A DNA stretch of 64,000 nucleotides, from assembly GCA_020832185.1 (NCBI GenBank), contig JAFIFE010000006.1, positions 241,097 to 305,096 of the forward strand, in the 5' to 3' direction. This document shows positions 27,518-36,735 of the stretch, one piece after another (positions within the stretch are counted from its first letter, which is position 1; the number at the start of each line of letters is the position of its first letter). The position numbers and the translations under genes are program-made. This DNA is from Alkalibacterium sp. GTDB lineage: Bacteria > Bacillota > Bacilli > Lactobacillales > Carnobacteriaceae_A. The notes below the pieces were generated by a model. The model was not told the origin of the DNA and did not search any database. It saw only the letters and a list, made by a program, of their open reading frames with translations.

Positions 27518-28234
27518 ATGGAATACATTAAAGTCGATGACCTTGCTTTTCATTATGAAGATGAACCTGTTCTGGAAAACATATCCTTTGAGGTAAACTC
27601 AGGGGAATTTGTTATGCTGACAGGTGAAAATGGAGCAGCAAAAACAACATTGCTGAGAAATATCTTAGGCTTGTTGAAACCATCTAAGGGCAGTGTGACG
27701 ATTGCTGACAAAAACCGCTGGGATGAAAAACTGGTCGTAGGCTATGTGCCCCAGCAAGTATCCTCATTCAATGCGGGATTTCCGAGTACCGTACTGGAAC
27801 TGGTACAATCTGGACGTTACCCTAGAGGAAAATGGTTCAAGAAATTGGACAAAGAAGACAAAGAGCATGTCAGACGGTCTTTAGAATCAGTTGGAATGTG
27901 GGATATGCGTCATAAAAAGATTGGCGAACTGTCTGGTGGTCAGAAACAGCGTATTTCGATCGCTCGTGTGTTTGCAACAGACCCCGATCTGTTTGTTCTG
28001 GATGAACCGACAACGGGAATGGATATACACTCACGCGAAGAATTCTATAAATTACTGAAACATAACAGTAAAGACCACGGCAAAGGGATTCTAATGGTCA
28101 CTCACGACCATGAGGAACTCCGTCATTATGCAAACAAACACATCGAACTGATCAGGAAGGAGGATTCCCCTTGGAGATGTTTTTCTATGGATTCATGCAA
28201 AGAGCCTTCCAAGCATCATTCCTTATCTCACTGA
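27518..28234 (+). CDS. adcC: Zinc ABC transporter ATP-binding protein
   Basis: A 238-residue ABC ATPase with signature LSGGQKQR, Walker B LFVLDEPTTGMD and H-loop THDHEEL. The Walker A reads GENGAAKTT, with Ala where Gly is usual just before Lys. As far as I recall this variant recurs in ZnuC/AdcC proteins of Bacilli, so it need not mean inactivity. The ATG at 27518 preceded by AGAGAGG was preferred to an in-frame GTG at 27488. It overlaps the permease gene by 64 bases and should energise zinc import with AdcA and AdcB. Confidence 0.92.
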   Translation: MEYIKVDDLAFHYEDEPVLENISFEVNSGEFVMLTGENGAAKTTLLRNILGLLKPSKGSVTIADKNRWDEKLVVGYVPQQVSSFNAGFPSTVLELVQSGRYPRGKWFKKLDKEDKEHVRRSLESVGMWDMRHKKIGELSGGQKQRISIARVFATDPDLFVLDEPTTGMDIHSREEFYKLLKHNSKDHGKGILMVTHDHEELRHYANKHIELIRKEDSPWRCFSMDSCKEPSKHHSLSH

Positions 28235-29028
28235 TTGCTCCTGTTTTAGGTCTTTTTCTAATTTTAAGAAGACAGTCACTGATGGCGGATACCCTTTCGC
28301 ATGTTTCATTAGCAGGGGTGGCCCTAGGTATGCTCCTTGGAGTCGACCCGACCTGGACGAATATTCTGGTCGTCATTGCTGTGGCGATCCTGCTGGAATA
28401 CCTGAGGATCGTTTACCGCACCTATTCTGAGATTTCAGTAGCGATGCTGATGTCTGGAGGAATGGCTGTTGCGCTAGTATTAATGGGTCTTAACGAGGGT
28501 GGAACGTCCGTCAGCATCAATCAGTTTTTATTCGGATCGATCGTCACCATAAGTGAGCAGCAGATCTGGTTGTTGCTTATTCTGACTATAACAATCGGTT
28601 TCCTTTATATTGTCTTCAGGAAGCCGATGTATATCCTGACGTTTGATGAAGACACTGCGTTTACAGCAGGCCTTCCTATCAAACGGATGTCTATCCTGTT
28701 TAATGTCCTGACTGGCGTCACCATAGCGGTCATCATGCCGATCGTCGGTGCATTGCTTGTATCAGCTATTATTGTTCTACCGGCAGCGATTTCGATGCGC
28801 TTGAGTAAAAGCTTTAATGGTGTGATCATTATAGGTATCGGAATAGCCGTCATTGGTATGCTTAGTGGATTAACGGCTTCTTATCGATATGGTACACCTC
28901 CCGGAGCCTCTATCACACTCATATTCATCTTTATCTTCGGACTGACGTCACTCTTGAAAAAACTGTCCGCCAGTTCACGTTATGAACGTCTCAACAGACG
29001 ACGAAACATTACGGGTGATACAAACTAA
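28171..29028 (+). CDS. adcB: Zinc ABC transporter permease
   Basis: This 285-residue protein with seven to nine hydrophobic segments belongs to the ABC-3 (ZnuB/AdcB/MntB) permeases. Typical stretches are LFLILRRQSLMADTLSHVSL near residue 30 and a conserved late core LTGVTIAVIMPIVGALLVSA. The TTG start at 28171 sits six bases after AAGGAGGA inside the end of adcC, so the two are probably translationally coupled. An ATG two codons further is an alternative. Together with AdcA and AdcC it completes a zinc importer. Confidence 0.92.
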   Translation: MEMFFYGFMQRAFQASFLISLIAPVLGLFLILRRQSLMADTLSHVSLAGVALGMLLGVDPTWTNILVVIAVAILLEYLRIVYRTYSEISVAMLMSGGMAVALVLMGLNEGGTSVSINQFLFGSIVTISEQQIWLLLILTITIGFLYIVFRKPMYILTFDEDTAFTAGLPIKRMSILFNVLTGVTIAVIMPIVGALLVSAIIVLPAAISMRLSKSFNGVIIIGIGIAVIGMLSGLTASYRYGTPPGASITLIFIFIFGLTSLLKKLSASSRYERLNRRRNITGDTN

Positions 29029-29043
29029 ATACCGCTTGTTATT

Positions 29044-29083
29044 AAAGCCTCTAAAGGAAGATGTTTTCTTTAGAGGCTTTTTG
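29044..29083 (+). terminator. Terminator after adcB
   Basis: AAAGCCTCTAAAG and CTTTAGAGGCTTT form a perfect 13-base stem, with the T run extending two bases beyond it. Confidence 0.85.
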
Positions 29084-29200
29084 TGTTACGATAGTTCTAT
29101 TTTTAGAAAGTATCTAGAATTCTAATCATTAGTAATGGTATGATGGAAAAGTGAAACACTATAAAAACGTTAGATTATTATGAATAGAACGGAGAAACAA

Positions 29201-30280
29201 ATGGTTGCTGATTTATTTGTGAATATCTGTATTGTGGTTTCCATGATATTTTTATATATGAAATTAAGATGGAAAAGTGTCTATGAAGAAGCGTATTCAG
29301 TGAAAGGTGTTCTAATTGATGGATGCAGTGGCGGACTCATGGGATTTATTCTGATGTACTTTTCGATACAAGTGACGGAAGAAACACTCCTCGATCTGCG
29401 TTACGTGCCGATCATGCTTCTGGTCCTGTTTATTGGAAAAACGCCTGCGTTATTAGGAAGTGTTTTAATCATAATCAGTCGATTTTTCATCGGCGTAAAC
29501 AGGTCGGCGATGTATGCAGTAGCGATGATCAGCATTCTTTTTGTCGGGTACAGCATTTTAGAAAAATTACTTAGAAACCGAACGGATTTAAAGACTAAAG
29601 CACTATATATGACCTTGTTCTCTAATGCCGTAGTGACATACTTTCTGGTTATCTTAGTAGGCGAATTCAGAGTAGTCGGTCCTACATTTGTTCTTTACTG
29701 GATCATCTCGTCTATAGCCGGGATAGCTGCGGTTTTTCTGGTCGACTATATCAAGAAGTCCGAATACCTGTTTTCGCAGTATGAAACGGAATCGTCTAGA
29801 GATTTCCTGACGGGGCTTTACAATGTCAGACGATTTGACGAGGTATGGGAACGGAGCGCAGAGACAATCAGGAAAAACCAGGGAGCCCTGACCTTGCTCA
29901 TGCTCGATATCGATCATTTTAAGACTATAAATGACACTCACGGGCATGCTGTTGGAGATCTGATACTTATTGAATTGAGTAGGCTGATGGAAAAAAGCAT
30001 GGCAGATGAGGGGACCGTGTTTAGAAAAGGCGGAGAAGAGTTTGCAATCATTCTGCCAAGGTGTGACAAATCTAAAGCGTTGAAGCTGGCAGAAAAGTTG
30101 CGGTTCAGTATAGAGTATCATGATTTCGTTATTTCAGAGGAAGACTATCTTAAAGTGACGGTCTCCATAGGGGTCGCGTCTTATCCGGAAACAACGAATG
30201 AAATTAAAACCATGATTGACAAGGCAGATATGGCACTTTATCTATCTAAAAGTTTAGGTAGAAATCAGGTCAGTATTTAA
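29201..30280 (+). CDS. Membrane diguanylate cyclase, 5TMR-LytS type sensor (first of a pair)
   Basis: The 359-residue protein has an N-terminal half with five to six membrane segments of the LytS/YhcK type (GVLIDGCSGGLMGF, DLRYVPIMLLVLFIG). The C-terminal GGDEF domain has GGEEF at 277-281 and an intact DIDHFKTINDTHGH substrate region. The residues about five positions upstream of GGEEF do not form RxxD, so product inhibition at that site is not expected. It should make cyclic di-GMP in response to an unknown membrane signal. The ATG at 29201, with GGAG six bases before, matches the N-terminus of its neighbour better than the upstream ATG at 29180. No EAL or PilZ gene lies nearby. Confidence 0.88.
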   Translation: MVADLFVNICIVVSMIFLYMKLRWKSVYEEAYSVKGVLIDGCSGGLMGFILMYFSIQVTEETLLDLRYVPIMLLVLFIGKTPALLGSVLIIISRFFIGVNRSAMYAVAMISILFVGYSILEKLLRNRTDLKTKALYMTLFSNAVVTYFLVILVGEFRVVGPTFVLYWIISSIAGIAAVFLVDYIKKSEYLFSQYETESSRDFLTGLYNVRRFDEVWERSAETIRKNQGALTLLMLDIDHFKTINDTHGHAVGDLILIELSRLMEKSMADEGTVFRKGGEEFAIILPRCDKSKALKLAEKLRFSIEYHDFVISEEDYLKVTVSIGVASYPETTNEIKTMIDKADMALYLSKSLGRNQVSI

Positions 30281-30350
30281 CAGAAGCCTATAAAGATACT
30301 CCATTAGACGATGGAGACGGGAACCTGTCTTAGGAACCTGGTTATTAAAT

Positions 30351-30422
30351 AAGAAAGTTCAAACCCGGTACGATCGATTGGTCAGTCAGACGATCGTCAG
30401 GCCGTTTGCGCTTTCTTTTTTT
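30351..30422 (+). terminator. Long terminator hairpin between the two GGDEF genes
   Basis: AAGAAAG pairs with CTTTCTT, CAAAC with GTTTG and ACGATCG with CGATCGT in one nested structure, followed by a T run. The two cyclase genes are therefore probably transcribed separately. Confidence 0.75.
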
Positions 30423-30481
30423 GTCCTGTACACTCAAAGAAAGTTCACATACAAGTGTTATTAGCGGGAAGGATTGTTTCA

Positions 30482-31570
30482 ATGCTCGGTTTGCTGAAAG
30501 ATTTAATTATTAATTTAAGCTTGGTCATATCCCTCATTTTTGTTTTTATGAAACTGAGATGGGGAAGAAATCAGAAAAAATTACCCTTCCATTTTTCCGC
30601 GATTCTTGACGGTCTATGTGGAGGAATCATGGGGGTCGTTCTAATGACCTTTTCGGTGGAGTTGTCTCAGGGGACGATTGTTGATTTCAGGTACATACCG
30701 ATTATATTAATGGTCGTATTCATAGGAAACGGTGCTGCAGCCATCAGTACGCTTCTCATTGGGTTTGGCCGATTCATCTTTGGAATCAGTCTATCCGGGA
30801 TGTTGACTTTTTTTATCAGTCTCTTGTTACTAGCTGGTTTAATGTCTCTTAACACCTTCTGGAAAACAGATGGAAGACTCTTATACAAAGCTAGCCTGAT
30901 GTCTGCCCTTGCAACCGCCTTATATACTACAGTGTTTATAGTCAGCGAGCCCAATTTACATCTATTTTCACCAGTTCTTATGCAATTCAGCTTCTTTTCG
31001 ATTGTGGGAGGAGTAAGTGCTGTGTTTTTGATGAACTATCTAAGAACCTCTGAATACTTACTTAGAAAATACGAAATTGAATCAAGTATTGATTTTCTCA
31101 CAGGCCTGAAGAATGTCAGGAAGTTCAATCAGCTGTTAGATCATTATTCCAGCAAAGCTAAACTGACAGGTTCTAGTTTATCTGTTGCGATGATAGACAT
31201 CGACCACTTTAAATCAATCAACGATCGCTATGGACATGCAGCGGGTGATTTTGTCTTGATGGAGATGAGCAGACTGTTTGAAGAAGTCTTAAGCAAGGAT
31301 GCGTATGTTTGTCGTAAAGGGGGAGAAGAGTTTGCTGTGATTTTCCCGGCAGCCCAATTTGCACGAGTAATTACCTTGATGGAACGCTGCCGAAAACGGG
31401 TGGAGAATCATCCGTTTGAAATCAGTGACTACTCTAAACTGTTTTCTTCAGTTTCAGTTGGGATCAGTCAGTATCCATCAAATGTGAGTACTGTCGATGA
31501 ACTCTGCGATAAGGCGGATGAGAAATTATATCGGGCAAAAGAAAAAGGCCGAAATATCGTGATGTATTAA
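30482..31570 (+). CDS. Membrane diguanylate cyclase, 5TMR-LytS type sensor (second of a pair)
   Basis: This 362-residue paralogue of the preceding gene has the same design. The N-terminal sensor has five to six membrane segments (AILDGLCGGIMGVVL, DFRYIPIILMVVFIG). The cyclase domain has DIDHFKSINDRYGH and GGEEF at 280-284. Again there is no RxxD ahead of the GGEEF. The clear similarity along the whole length points to tandem duplication, with divergence mostly in the membrane half. This suggests that the two respond to different signals. The ATG at 30482 has GGGAAGGA eight bases before it. Confidence 0.88.
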   Translation: MLGLLKDLIINLSLVISLIFVFMKLRWGRNQKKLPFHFSAILDGLCGGIMGVVLMTFSVELSQGTIVDFRYIPIILMVVFIGNGAAAISTLLIGFGRFIFGISLSGMLTFFISLLLLAGLMSLNTFWKTDGRLLYKASLMSALATALYTTVFIVSEPNLHLFSPVLMQFSFFSIVGGVSAVFLMNYLRTSEYLLRKYEIESSIDFLTGLKNVRKFNQLLDHYSSKAKLTGSSLSVAMIDIDHFKSINDRYGHAAGDFVLMEMSRLFEEVLSKDAYVCRKGGEEFAVIFPAAQFARVITLMERCRKRVENHPFEISDYSKLFSSVSVGISQYPSNVSTVDELCDKADEKLYRAKEKGRNIVMY

Positions 31571-31589
31571 CTAAAGGCTGCCAATTTTT

Positions 31590-31618
31590 GAGGATGACCC
31601 TGGTGTCATTCTCTTTTT
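31590..31618 (+). terminator. Terminator after the second GGDEF gene
   Basis: GAGGATGAC and GTCATTCTC form a 9-base stem with one G-U pair and a six-base loop, followed by TTTTT. Confidence 0.75.
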
Positions 31619-31734
31619 ATTTTTGGCAATAGGAAAATAACTTTTTCTTATAACCCAATCTCTGGTAAAATAGAGAGTAAGGTTAAAAGAACATGATAAT
31701 ATAATGAATGAGATAAGGTAGAGGTGAAATCTGA

Positions 31735-34700
31735 ATGGAAAAAGTTTTAGTCGCTAATAGAGGAGAAATAGCTATTCGTATCTTTAGAGCACTACACGAA
31801 CTGCACATTGGGACTGTAGGAATTTATGCTCAGGAAGATGAAGCAAGTGTTCACCGGTTTAAAGCGGATGAAGCATATTTGGTTGGAAAAGGAAAAAAAC
31901 CAATCGATGCTTATCTGGATATTGAAAGTATTATTGACATCGCTAAGGATTCCGGCGCTGATGCTATCCATCCAGGATACGGATTTTTATCAGAAAATTT
32001 AGGCTTTGCACAGCGATGTGTGGAAGAAGGGATTACATTTATTGGTCCCGAAACGAGACACTTAGATGTGTTCGGAGACAAACTGAAAGCAAAAGAAGTA
32101 GCTAAAGAAGCAGGGATTCCAACAATTCCTGGAACAGATGGACCAGTTGATTCAATTAAGGAAGTAAAAGCATTCGGGAAAGAATTCGGATATCCGATTA
32201 TGATGAAAGCTGCATTAGGTGGTGGTGGACGCGGGATGCGTGTGGCCCATAATGAAGCTGAAGCAGAAGAAGGATTTGAACGTGCCAGAAGTGAAGCCAA
32301 AGCTGCATTCGGGCGCGATGATATCTATGTTGAACGCTATATTTCTAATCCCAAGCATATAGAGGTTCAGATCTTAGGAGACACTCACGGCAACATAGTT
32401 CATTTGTTTGAACGTGACTGCTCTGTTCAAAGACGTCATCAGAAAGTGGTAGAAGTGGCTCCGTGTGTTGACCTGGATCCAAAAGTCAGAGAAGAATTAT
32501 GCGATACTGCAGTCAAACTGATGAAACACGTGGATTATGTCAATGCAGGAACGGTCGAATTTCTGCTTGAAAATGACGAGTTTTTCTTTATTGAAGTTAA
32601 CCCAAGAGTTCAGGTGGAACACACTGTCACTGAAATGGTGACCGGAATCGATATCGTCCAAAGTCAGATTCTTATTGCTCAAGGCCAGCACTTGTTTAAA
32701 GAAGTGGGACTGCCGGAGCAGAAAGATATCAAACTGAATGGGGCAGCTATCCAGTGCCGTATTACAACGGAAGATCCGGCTAACAATTTCCTGCCAGATA
32801 CTGGAAAAATCAACACGTACCGTTCACCGGGTGGATTTGGGATCAGACTGGATGCTGGAAATGGGTTCCAGGGATCGGTCGTCACGCCATTCTTTGATTC
32901 ATTGTTAGTTAAATTATCCGTTCAGGCAATGGACTATGAGAAAGCCGTTCAGAAAATGCTTCGATCACTGATCGAGTTTAGAATCCGTGGAGTGAAAACG
33001 AATATTCCATTCCTGATCAATGTCTTGAAGCACCCTGAGTTTTCATCAGGAAAAGCAACCACTCGATTTATTGACGAGACACCAGAGTTATTTGAATACT
33101 CAAAACTGCGTGACCGGGGGAACAAGTCACTGCAGTATATTGGAAATGTTACGGTCAATGGCTTCCCGGGTATAGGGAAAGTAGAGAAGAGAGCATTTAA
33201 AGAACCAAGAATGCCTGAAGAACTGATCTTGCCTTCAAAAGAAACGGTTTACCCTAAACATATTCTGGATAAAGAAGGACCAGAGGCTGTATCGCAATGG
33301 TTGAAAGAACAGAACTCTGTTCTAATGACGGATACGACTTTCAGAGATGCTCATCAGAGTCTGCTGGCTACACGTATGCGTACAAAAGATATGCTGGCAA
33401 TTGCCGAAGAAACAGAGAAAGCGATACCTGAACTCTTCTCAGTGGAAATGTGGGGAGGGGCTACATTTGATGTATCTTACCGCTTCCTGACAGAAGACCC
33501 ATGGGAACGTCTGAGAAAACTGCGCAAAAAAATGCCGAACACCCTGTTCCAGATGCTCTTTAGAGGATCGAACGGCGTCGGGTATGAAAACCTTCCTGAT
33601 AATGTTCTGGAAGAGTTCATTCGCTTGGCTGCAGTTAACGGAATCGATGTTTTCCGAATCTTCGACAGTTTAAACTGGGTTCCTCAAATGGAAAAAAGTA
33701 TTCAGTATGTAAGAGATCAGAACAAAATCGCGGAAGCTGCTATTTGTTATACAGGAGATTTAAACGACCCAACTCAGACTAAATATACGATGGACTACTA
33801 CAAGAGAATGGCGAGAGATTTAGAATCCATTGGAGCACATATTATTGCGATCAAAGATATGGCCGGTCTTTTGAAACCGCACGCTGCATATCGTCTGATT
33901 GGTGAACTGAAAAACACAGTGTCTGTGCCAATTCATTTGCATATGCATGACACAAGCGGAAATGGCGTCTACACCTATGGAGCAGCCATCCGTGCCGGAG
34001 TGGACGTTGTAGATGTGGCTCAAAGCGCATTGAGCGGAAAAACCAGTCAGCCAAGTATCAGCAGTTTATATTACGCTCTTGAAGGCACATCTCACGCACC
34101 TAAATTTAACATTAAAAATGTCGAAAATCTCAGTCGTTACTGGGAAGATGTCCGCAAGTATTATACTGACTTTGAAGAAGGTATGCCTGCAGCATCTACT
34201 GAAGTGTATTCACACCAGATGCCGGGTGGACAGTATACCAACTTGAAACAGCAGGCTAAAGGTGTCGGGCTTGAAGACCGCTGGGACGATATTAAAGAAG
34301 CCTACACACTCGTAAATAAAATGTTTGGGGATATCGTCAAAGTGACCCCTTCATCTAAAGTAGTCGGAGACATGGCTCTGTTTATGATTCAAAACGAATT
34401 GACGGAAGATGATATCTTTGAAAAAGGAGAAGATATCGATTTCCCTAAATCAGTTGTCAGCTTCTTCAAAGGCGAACTGGGTATACCAGAAGGAGGCTTC
34501 CCTGAACGCCTGCAGAAAATTGTTCTCAAAGGCGATAAGCCGTTTGACAAGAGACCTGGGGAGTATAAAAAGCCTTTAGATTTCAAAGCAGTCAAAAAAG
34601 AACTGGCTGAGCATCTGGACAGAGAGCCAAACATGGAAGAAGTCATCAGTTACATTATGTATCCGCAAGTGTATCTGGATTATACATTCTTCTACAATAT

Positions 34701-35166
34701 GTATGGAGAGGTCAATAAATTCGATACCCCAACTTTCTTCTATGGTATGCGTATGGGTGAACAGATCGAAGTTAACCTTGAAAAAGGAAAAACGCTGATT
34801 ATTAAACTCATTCAAATCGGTGATCCGGATCTTGAAGGAAACCGAATCTTATACTTCGAACTGAATGGACAAGGAAGACAAATCGAGATTCTTGATAGAA
34901 GCATCACGACGACTAAAGCCGTCCGTAAGAAAGCTGAACCATCGAACAAAGGACATGTCGGGGCATCCATGCCAGGATCAGTTCTTCAAGTTCTGGTCAA
35001 ACGTGGCGATAAAGTGGAAAAAGGAGCACCGATCGTGATCACAGAAGCGATGAAAATGGAAACAACTATCCGTTCATCTATTGCCGGGAAGGTCGAAAGA
35101 CTTTATGCAAAAGAAGGCGATATGATCCAGGCTAATGATCTATTAGTTGAAATCGAATCAAAATAA
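31735..35166 (+). CDS. pyc: Pyruvate carboxylase
   Basis: Pyc carboxylates pyruvate to oxaloacetate with ATP and bicarbonate using biotin. The 1143-residue chain is full length. It contains an N-terminal biotin carboxylase (about 1-450, with AALGGGGRGMR and FFIEVNPRVQVEHTVTE), a carboxyltransferase barrel (about 530-800, starting MTDTTFRDAHQSLLATR), a tetramerisation region, and a C-terminal biotin carrier with Lys1107 in EAMKMET. Ribosome-binding site AGAGGTGA. In a fermentative bacterium it supplies oxaloacetate for aspartate and, through aspD elsewhere in the window, possibly alanine. It is transcribed alone. Confidence 0.97.
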   Translation: MEKVLVANRGEIAIRIFRALHELHIGTVGIYAQEDEASVHRFKADEAYLVGKGKKPIDAYLDIESIIDIAKDSGADAIHPGYGFLSENLGFAQRCVEEGITFIGPETRHLDVFGDKLKAKEVAKEAGIPTIPGTDGPVDSIKEVKAFGKEFGYPIMMKAALGGGGRGMRVAHNEAEAEEGFERARSEAKAAFGRDDIYVERYISNPKHIEVQILGDTHGNIVHLFERDCSVQRRHQKVVEVAPCVDLDPKVREELCDTAVKLMKHVDYVNAGTVEFLLENDEFFFIEVNPRVQVEHTVTEMVTGIDIVQSQILIAQGQHLFKEVGLPEQKDIKLNGAAIQCRITTEDPANNFLPDTGKINTYRSPGGFGIRLDAGNGFQGSVVTPFFDSLLVKLSVQAMDYEKAVQKMLRSLIEFRIRGVKTNIPFLINVLKHPEFSSGKATTRFIDETPELFEYSKLRDRGNKSLQYIGNVTVNGFPGIGKVEKRAFKEPRMPEELILPSKETVYPKHILDKEGPEAVSQWLKEQNSVLMTDTTFRDAHQSLLATRMRTKDMLAIAEETEKAIPELFSVEMWGGATFDVSYRFLTEDPWERLRKLRKKMPNTLFQMLFRGSNGVGYENLPDNVLEEFIRLAAVNGIDVFRIFDSLNWVPQMEKSIQYVRDQNKIAEAAICYTGDLNDPTQTKYTMDYYKRMARDLESIGAHIIAIKDMAGLLKPHAAYRLIGELKNTVSVPIHLHMHDTSGNGVYTYGAAIRAGVDVVDVAQSALSGKTSQPSISSLYYALEGTSHAPKFNIKNVENLSRYWEDVRKYYTDFEEGMPAASTEVYSHQMPGGQYTNLKQQAKGVGLEDRWDDIKEAYTLVNKMFGDIVKVTPSSKVVGDMALFMIQNELTEDDIFEKGEDIDFPKSVVSFFKGELGIPEGGFPERLQKIVLKGDKPFDKRPGEYKKPLDFKAVKKELAEHLDREPNMEEVISYIMYPQVYLDYTFFYNMYGEVNKFDTPTFFYGMRMGEQIEVNLEKGKTLIIKLIQIGDPDLEGNRILYFELNGQGRQIEILDRSITTTKAVRKKAEPSNKGHVGASMPGSVLQVLVKRGDKVEKGAPIVITEAMKMETTIRSSIAGKVERLYAKEGDMIQANDLLVEIESK

Positions 35167-35178
35167 TATCAGAATTTA

Positions 35179-35219
35179 TGAAAAGAGGGAGCAAAGAGAA
35201 TCAGTGCTCCCTCTTTTCG
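35179..35219 (+). terminator. Terminator after pyc
   Basis: GAAAAGAGGGAGCA and TGCTCCCTCTTTTC form a perfect 14-base stem with an 11-base loop. Confidence 0.88.
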
Positions 35220-35277
35220 CTTTGTTTATACAGAACAGGTCAAGTGAAAAGTGTTAGTTTTCCTCCATAAATTGATG

Positions 35278-35290
35278 AATTCCGAACATT
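35278..35290 (+). promoter_or_regulatory. PurBox upstream of purR
   Basis: AATTCCGAACATT matches the PurR operator AWWWCCGAACWWT at all 13 positions, about 100 bases before the purR start. A weaker CCGAA half-match lies at 35324-35328. Autoregulation of purR is the likely meaning. In lactic acid bacteria PurR can act as an activator from such a distance, and in Bacillus as a repressor. Confidence 0.75.
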
Positions 35291-35390
35291 AATTGAATTT
35301 AATATAAAATAAGCTATGAATTCCCGAATGAAAGAGGTAGAATGTAACTGTAAATGAATGTAATGTACGTTACATAACGAGGTGAAGGAT

Positions 35391-36212
35391 ATGAAAGTTA
35401 AACGCAGTGAACGCTTGATCGATATAACGCATTATCTGATCGAACACCCGCACACTCTGATTCCATTAACATTGTTTTCTAAACGATATGAATCAGCTAA
35501 ATCAAGTATCAGTGAAGACTTGACCATTGTAAAAGAAACGTTTGCGAAAAGAGGCATTGGCTTCTTGGAGACACTGCCTGGTGCTGCAGGTGGAGTGAGA
35601 TACATTCCTAAAATGAAACCCGAAGATGTCGAACAGTTCATCACAGATCTGTGTGACGAGTTAAACCACTCTAAACGCCTGTTACCAGGTGGGTATGTGT
35701 ACTTATCCGATATGCTGGGTGATCCTAAATGGCTCAGACGTATTGGACGCGTTATAGCTTCTCAGTACATGGATAAAAAAGTGGACAGTGTCATGACTGT
35801 TGCTACAAAAGGGGTACCGATCGCTCAGTCAGTGGCTTTGTATTTAAATGTGCCATTCGTCATTGTTAGACGAGACTCCAAAGTCACAGAAGGCTCAACC
35901 GTCAGTATCAACTATGTATCTGGATCCTCTTCAGATCGTGTTGAGAAGATGGAATTGTCCAGAAGAAGTCTGGATATGGGCTCAAAAGTCCTGATTGTTG
36001 ATGACTTCCTTAAAGGGGGAGGCACGGTCAACGGCATGATTAGTCTGATTGAGGAATTCAACTCGGAAGTGGTGGGGGCGACAGTCATCGCTGAAAACAT
36101 CTTTAACGGTGAACGCTCTGTCACGGATTACACGTCACTGATCAAAGTAGATAAAGTCAATACGAAAGACCGTACGATCGAAGTATCGCCCGGAAATTTC
36201 TCGATCGACTAG
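35391..36212 (+). CDS. purR: Purine operon regulator PurR
   Basis: The 273-residue PurR binds PurBox DNA and senses PRPP. An N-terminal winged-helix domain (about 1-75, LIPLTLFSKRYESAKSSISE) precedes a phosphoribosyltransferase-like domain with the PRPP motif VLIVDDFLKGGGTVNG near residue 200. The ATG at 35391, after GAGGTGAAGG, was preferred to a GTG three codons upstream that lies inside that site. A perfect PurBox precedes it. The yabJ and spoVG genes found after purR in Bacillus are missing; a terminator follows. Confidence 0.95.
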   Translation: MKVKRSERLIDITHYLIEHPHTLIPLTLFSKRYESAKSSISEDLTIVKETFAKRGIGFLETLPGAAGGVRYIPKMKPEDVEQFITDLCDELNHSKRLLPGGYVYLSDMLGDPKWLRRIGRVIASQYMDKKVDSVMTVATKGVPIAQSVALYLNVPFVIVRRDSKVTEGSTVSINYVSGSSSDRVEKMELSRRSLDMGSKVLIVDDFLKGGGTVNGMISLIEEFNSEVVGATVIAENIFNGERSVTDYTSLIKVDKVNTKDRTIEVSPGNFSID

Positions 36213-36223
36213 ATTAGTTAAAT

Positions 36224-36258
36224 AAGACCGTGCTGGAAAGTCAGCATGGTCTTTTCTT
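36224..36258 (+). terminator. Terminator after purR
   Basis: AAGACCGTGCTG and CAGCATGGTCTT form a 12-base stem with one G-T pair, followed by TTCTTTT. Confidence 0.85.
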
Positions 36259-36655
36259 TTGGGATAGAGAGGGACAACTTATCATTTAAGTGAGAGCTCG
36301 TTGACCTTAAACCTGAAAAGAGCAGGGACTAAAGAAAGAGAATAAGAATCAGTTGTTGAAAATACGCCTATTAAAAGAAAGTCAACAGGTGAATTTTTTT
36401 CAGTTGGGTCAATAAGGACGTAATACAGGCAAGTCGATTAGGTAATGACTGTGAGTGTGTGAAATGAATGCCTTTAAAGCTAAGTCGGGGGAGTAAAATA
36501 CACCGACTTGACTATATAGTGCCGTATAGAGGCAACTCGCTGACAAGGGTCTTCATGACTTGCCTTAATCAAACGTTTTATAGACAAGTCAAATTAAAAA
36601 AGATAACGAGTCTCACTAATCGGGAAAAAGGGTGCTGAATACACTCATTTTTATC
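36259..36655. other. Long intergenic region with hairpins, no gene seen
   Basis: No reading frame with a ribosome-binding site was found on either strand in nearly 400 bases. A short perfect hairpin AAGTCGG / CCGACTT lies at 36482-36509 without a T tract, so it does not look like a terminator. An unrecognised small RNA cannot be excluded. Confidence 0.4.
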
Positions 36656-36657
36656 AC

Positions 36658-36710
36658 AAAAAAAATCATTCCGCCTGATAACTGTACGAGTCGTCAGGGG
36701 AATAATTTTA
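36658..36710 (-). terminator. Terminator of the YflT-domain gene
   Basis: On the minus strand an ATTATTCC...CTGA arm pairs with TCAG...GGAATGAT and runs into a stretch of eight T residues. Confidence 0.7.
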
Positions 36711-36735
36711 TTAGTGCAATAGTGTTTAACCTGGA

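Noticed and set aside
27626..27655. AdcC Walker A Gly-to-Ala change as a sign of an inactive ATPase
   Set aside because: All other motifs are intact, and I recall the same GENGAAK form in zinc-transport ATPases of other Bacilli. It is therefore more likely a family variant.
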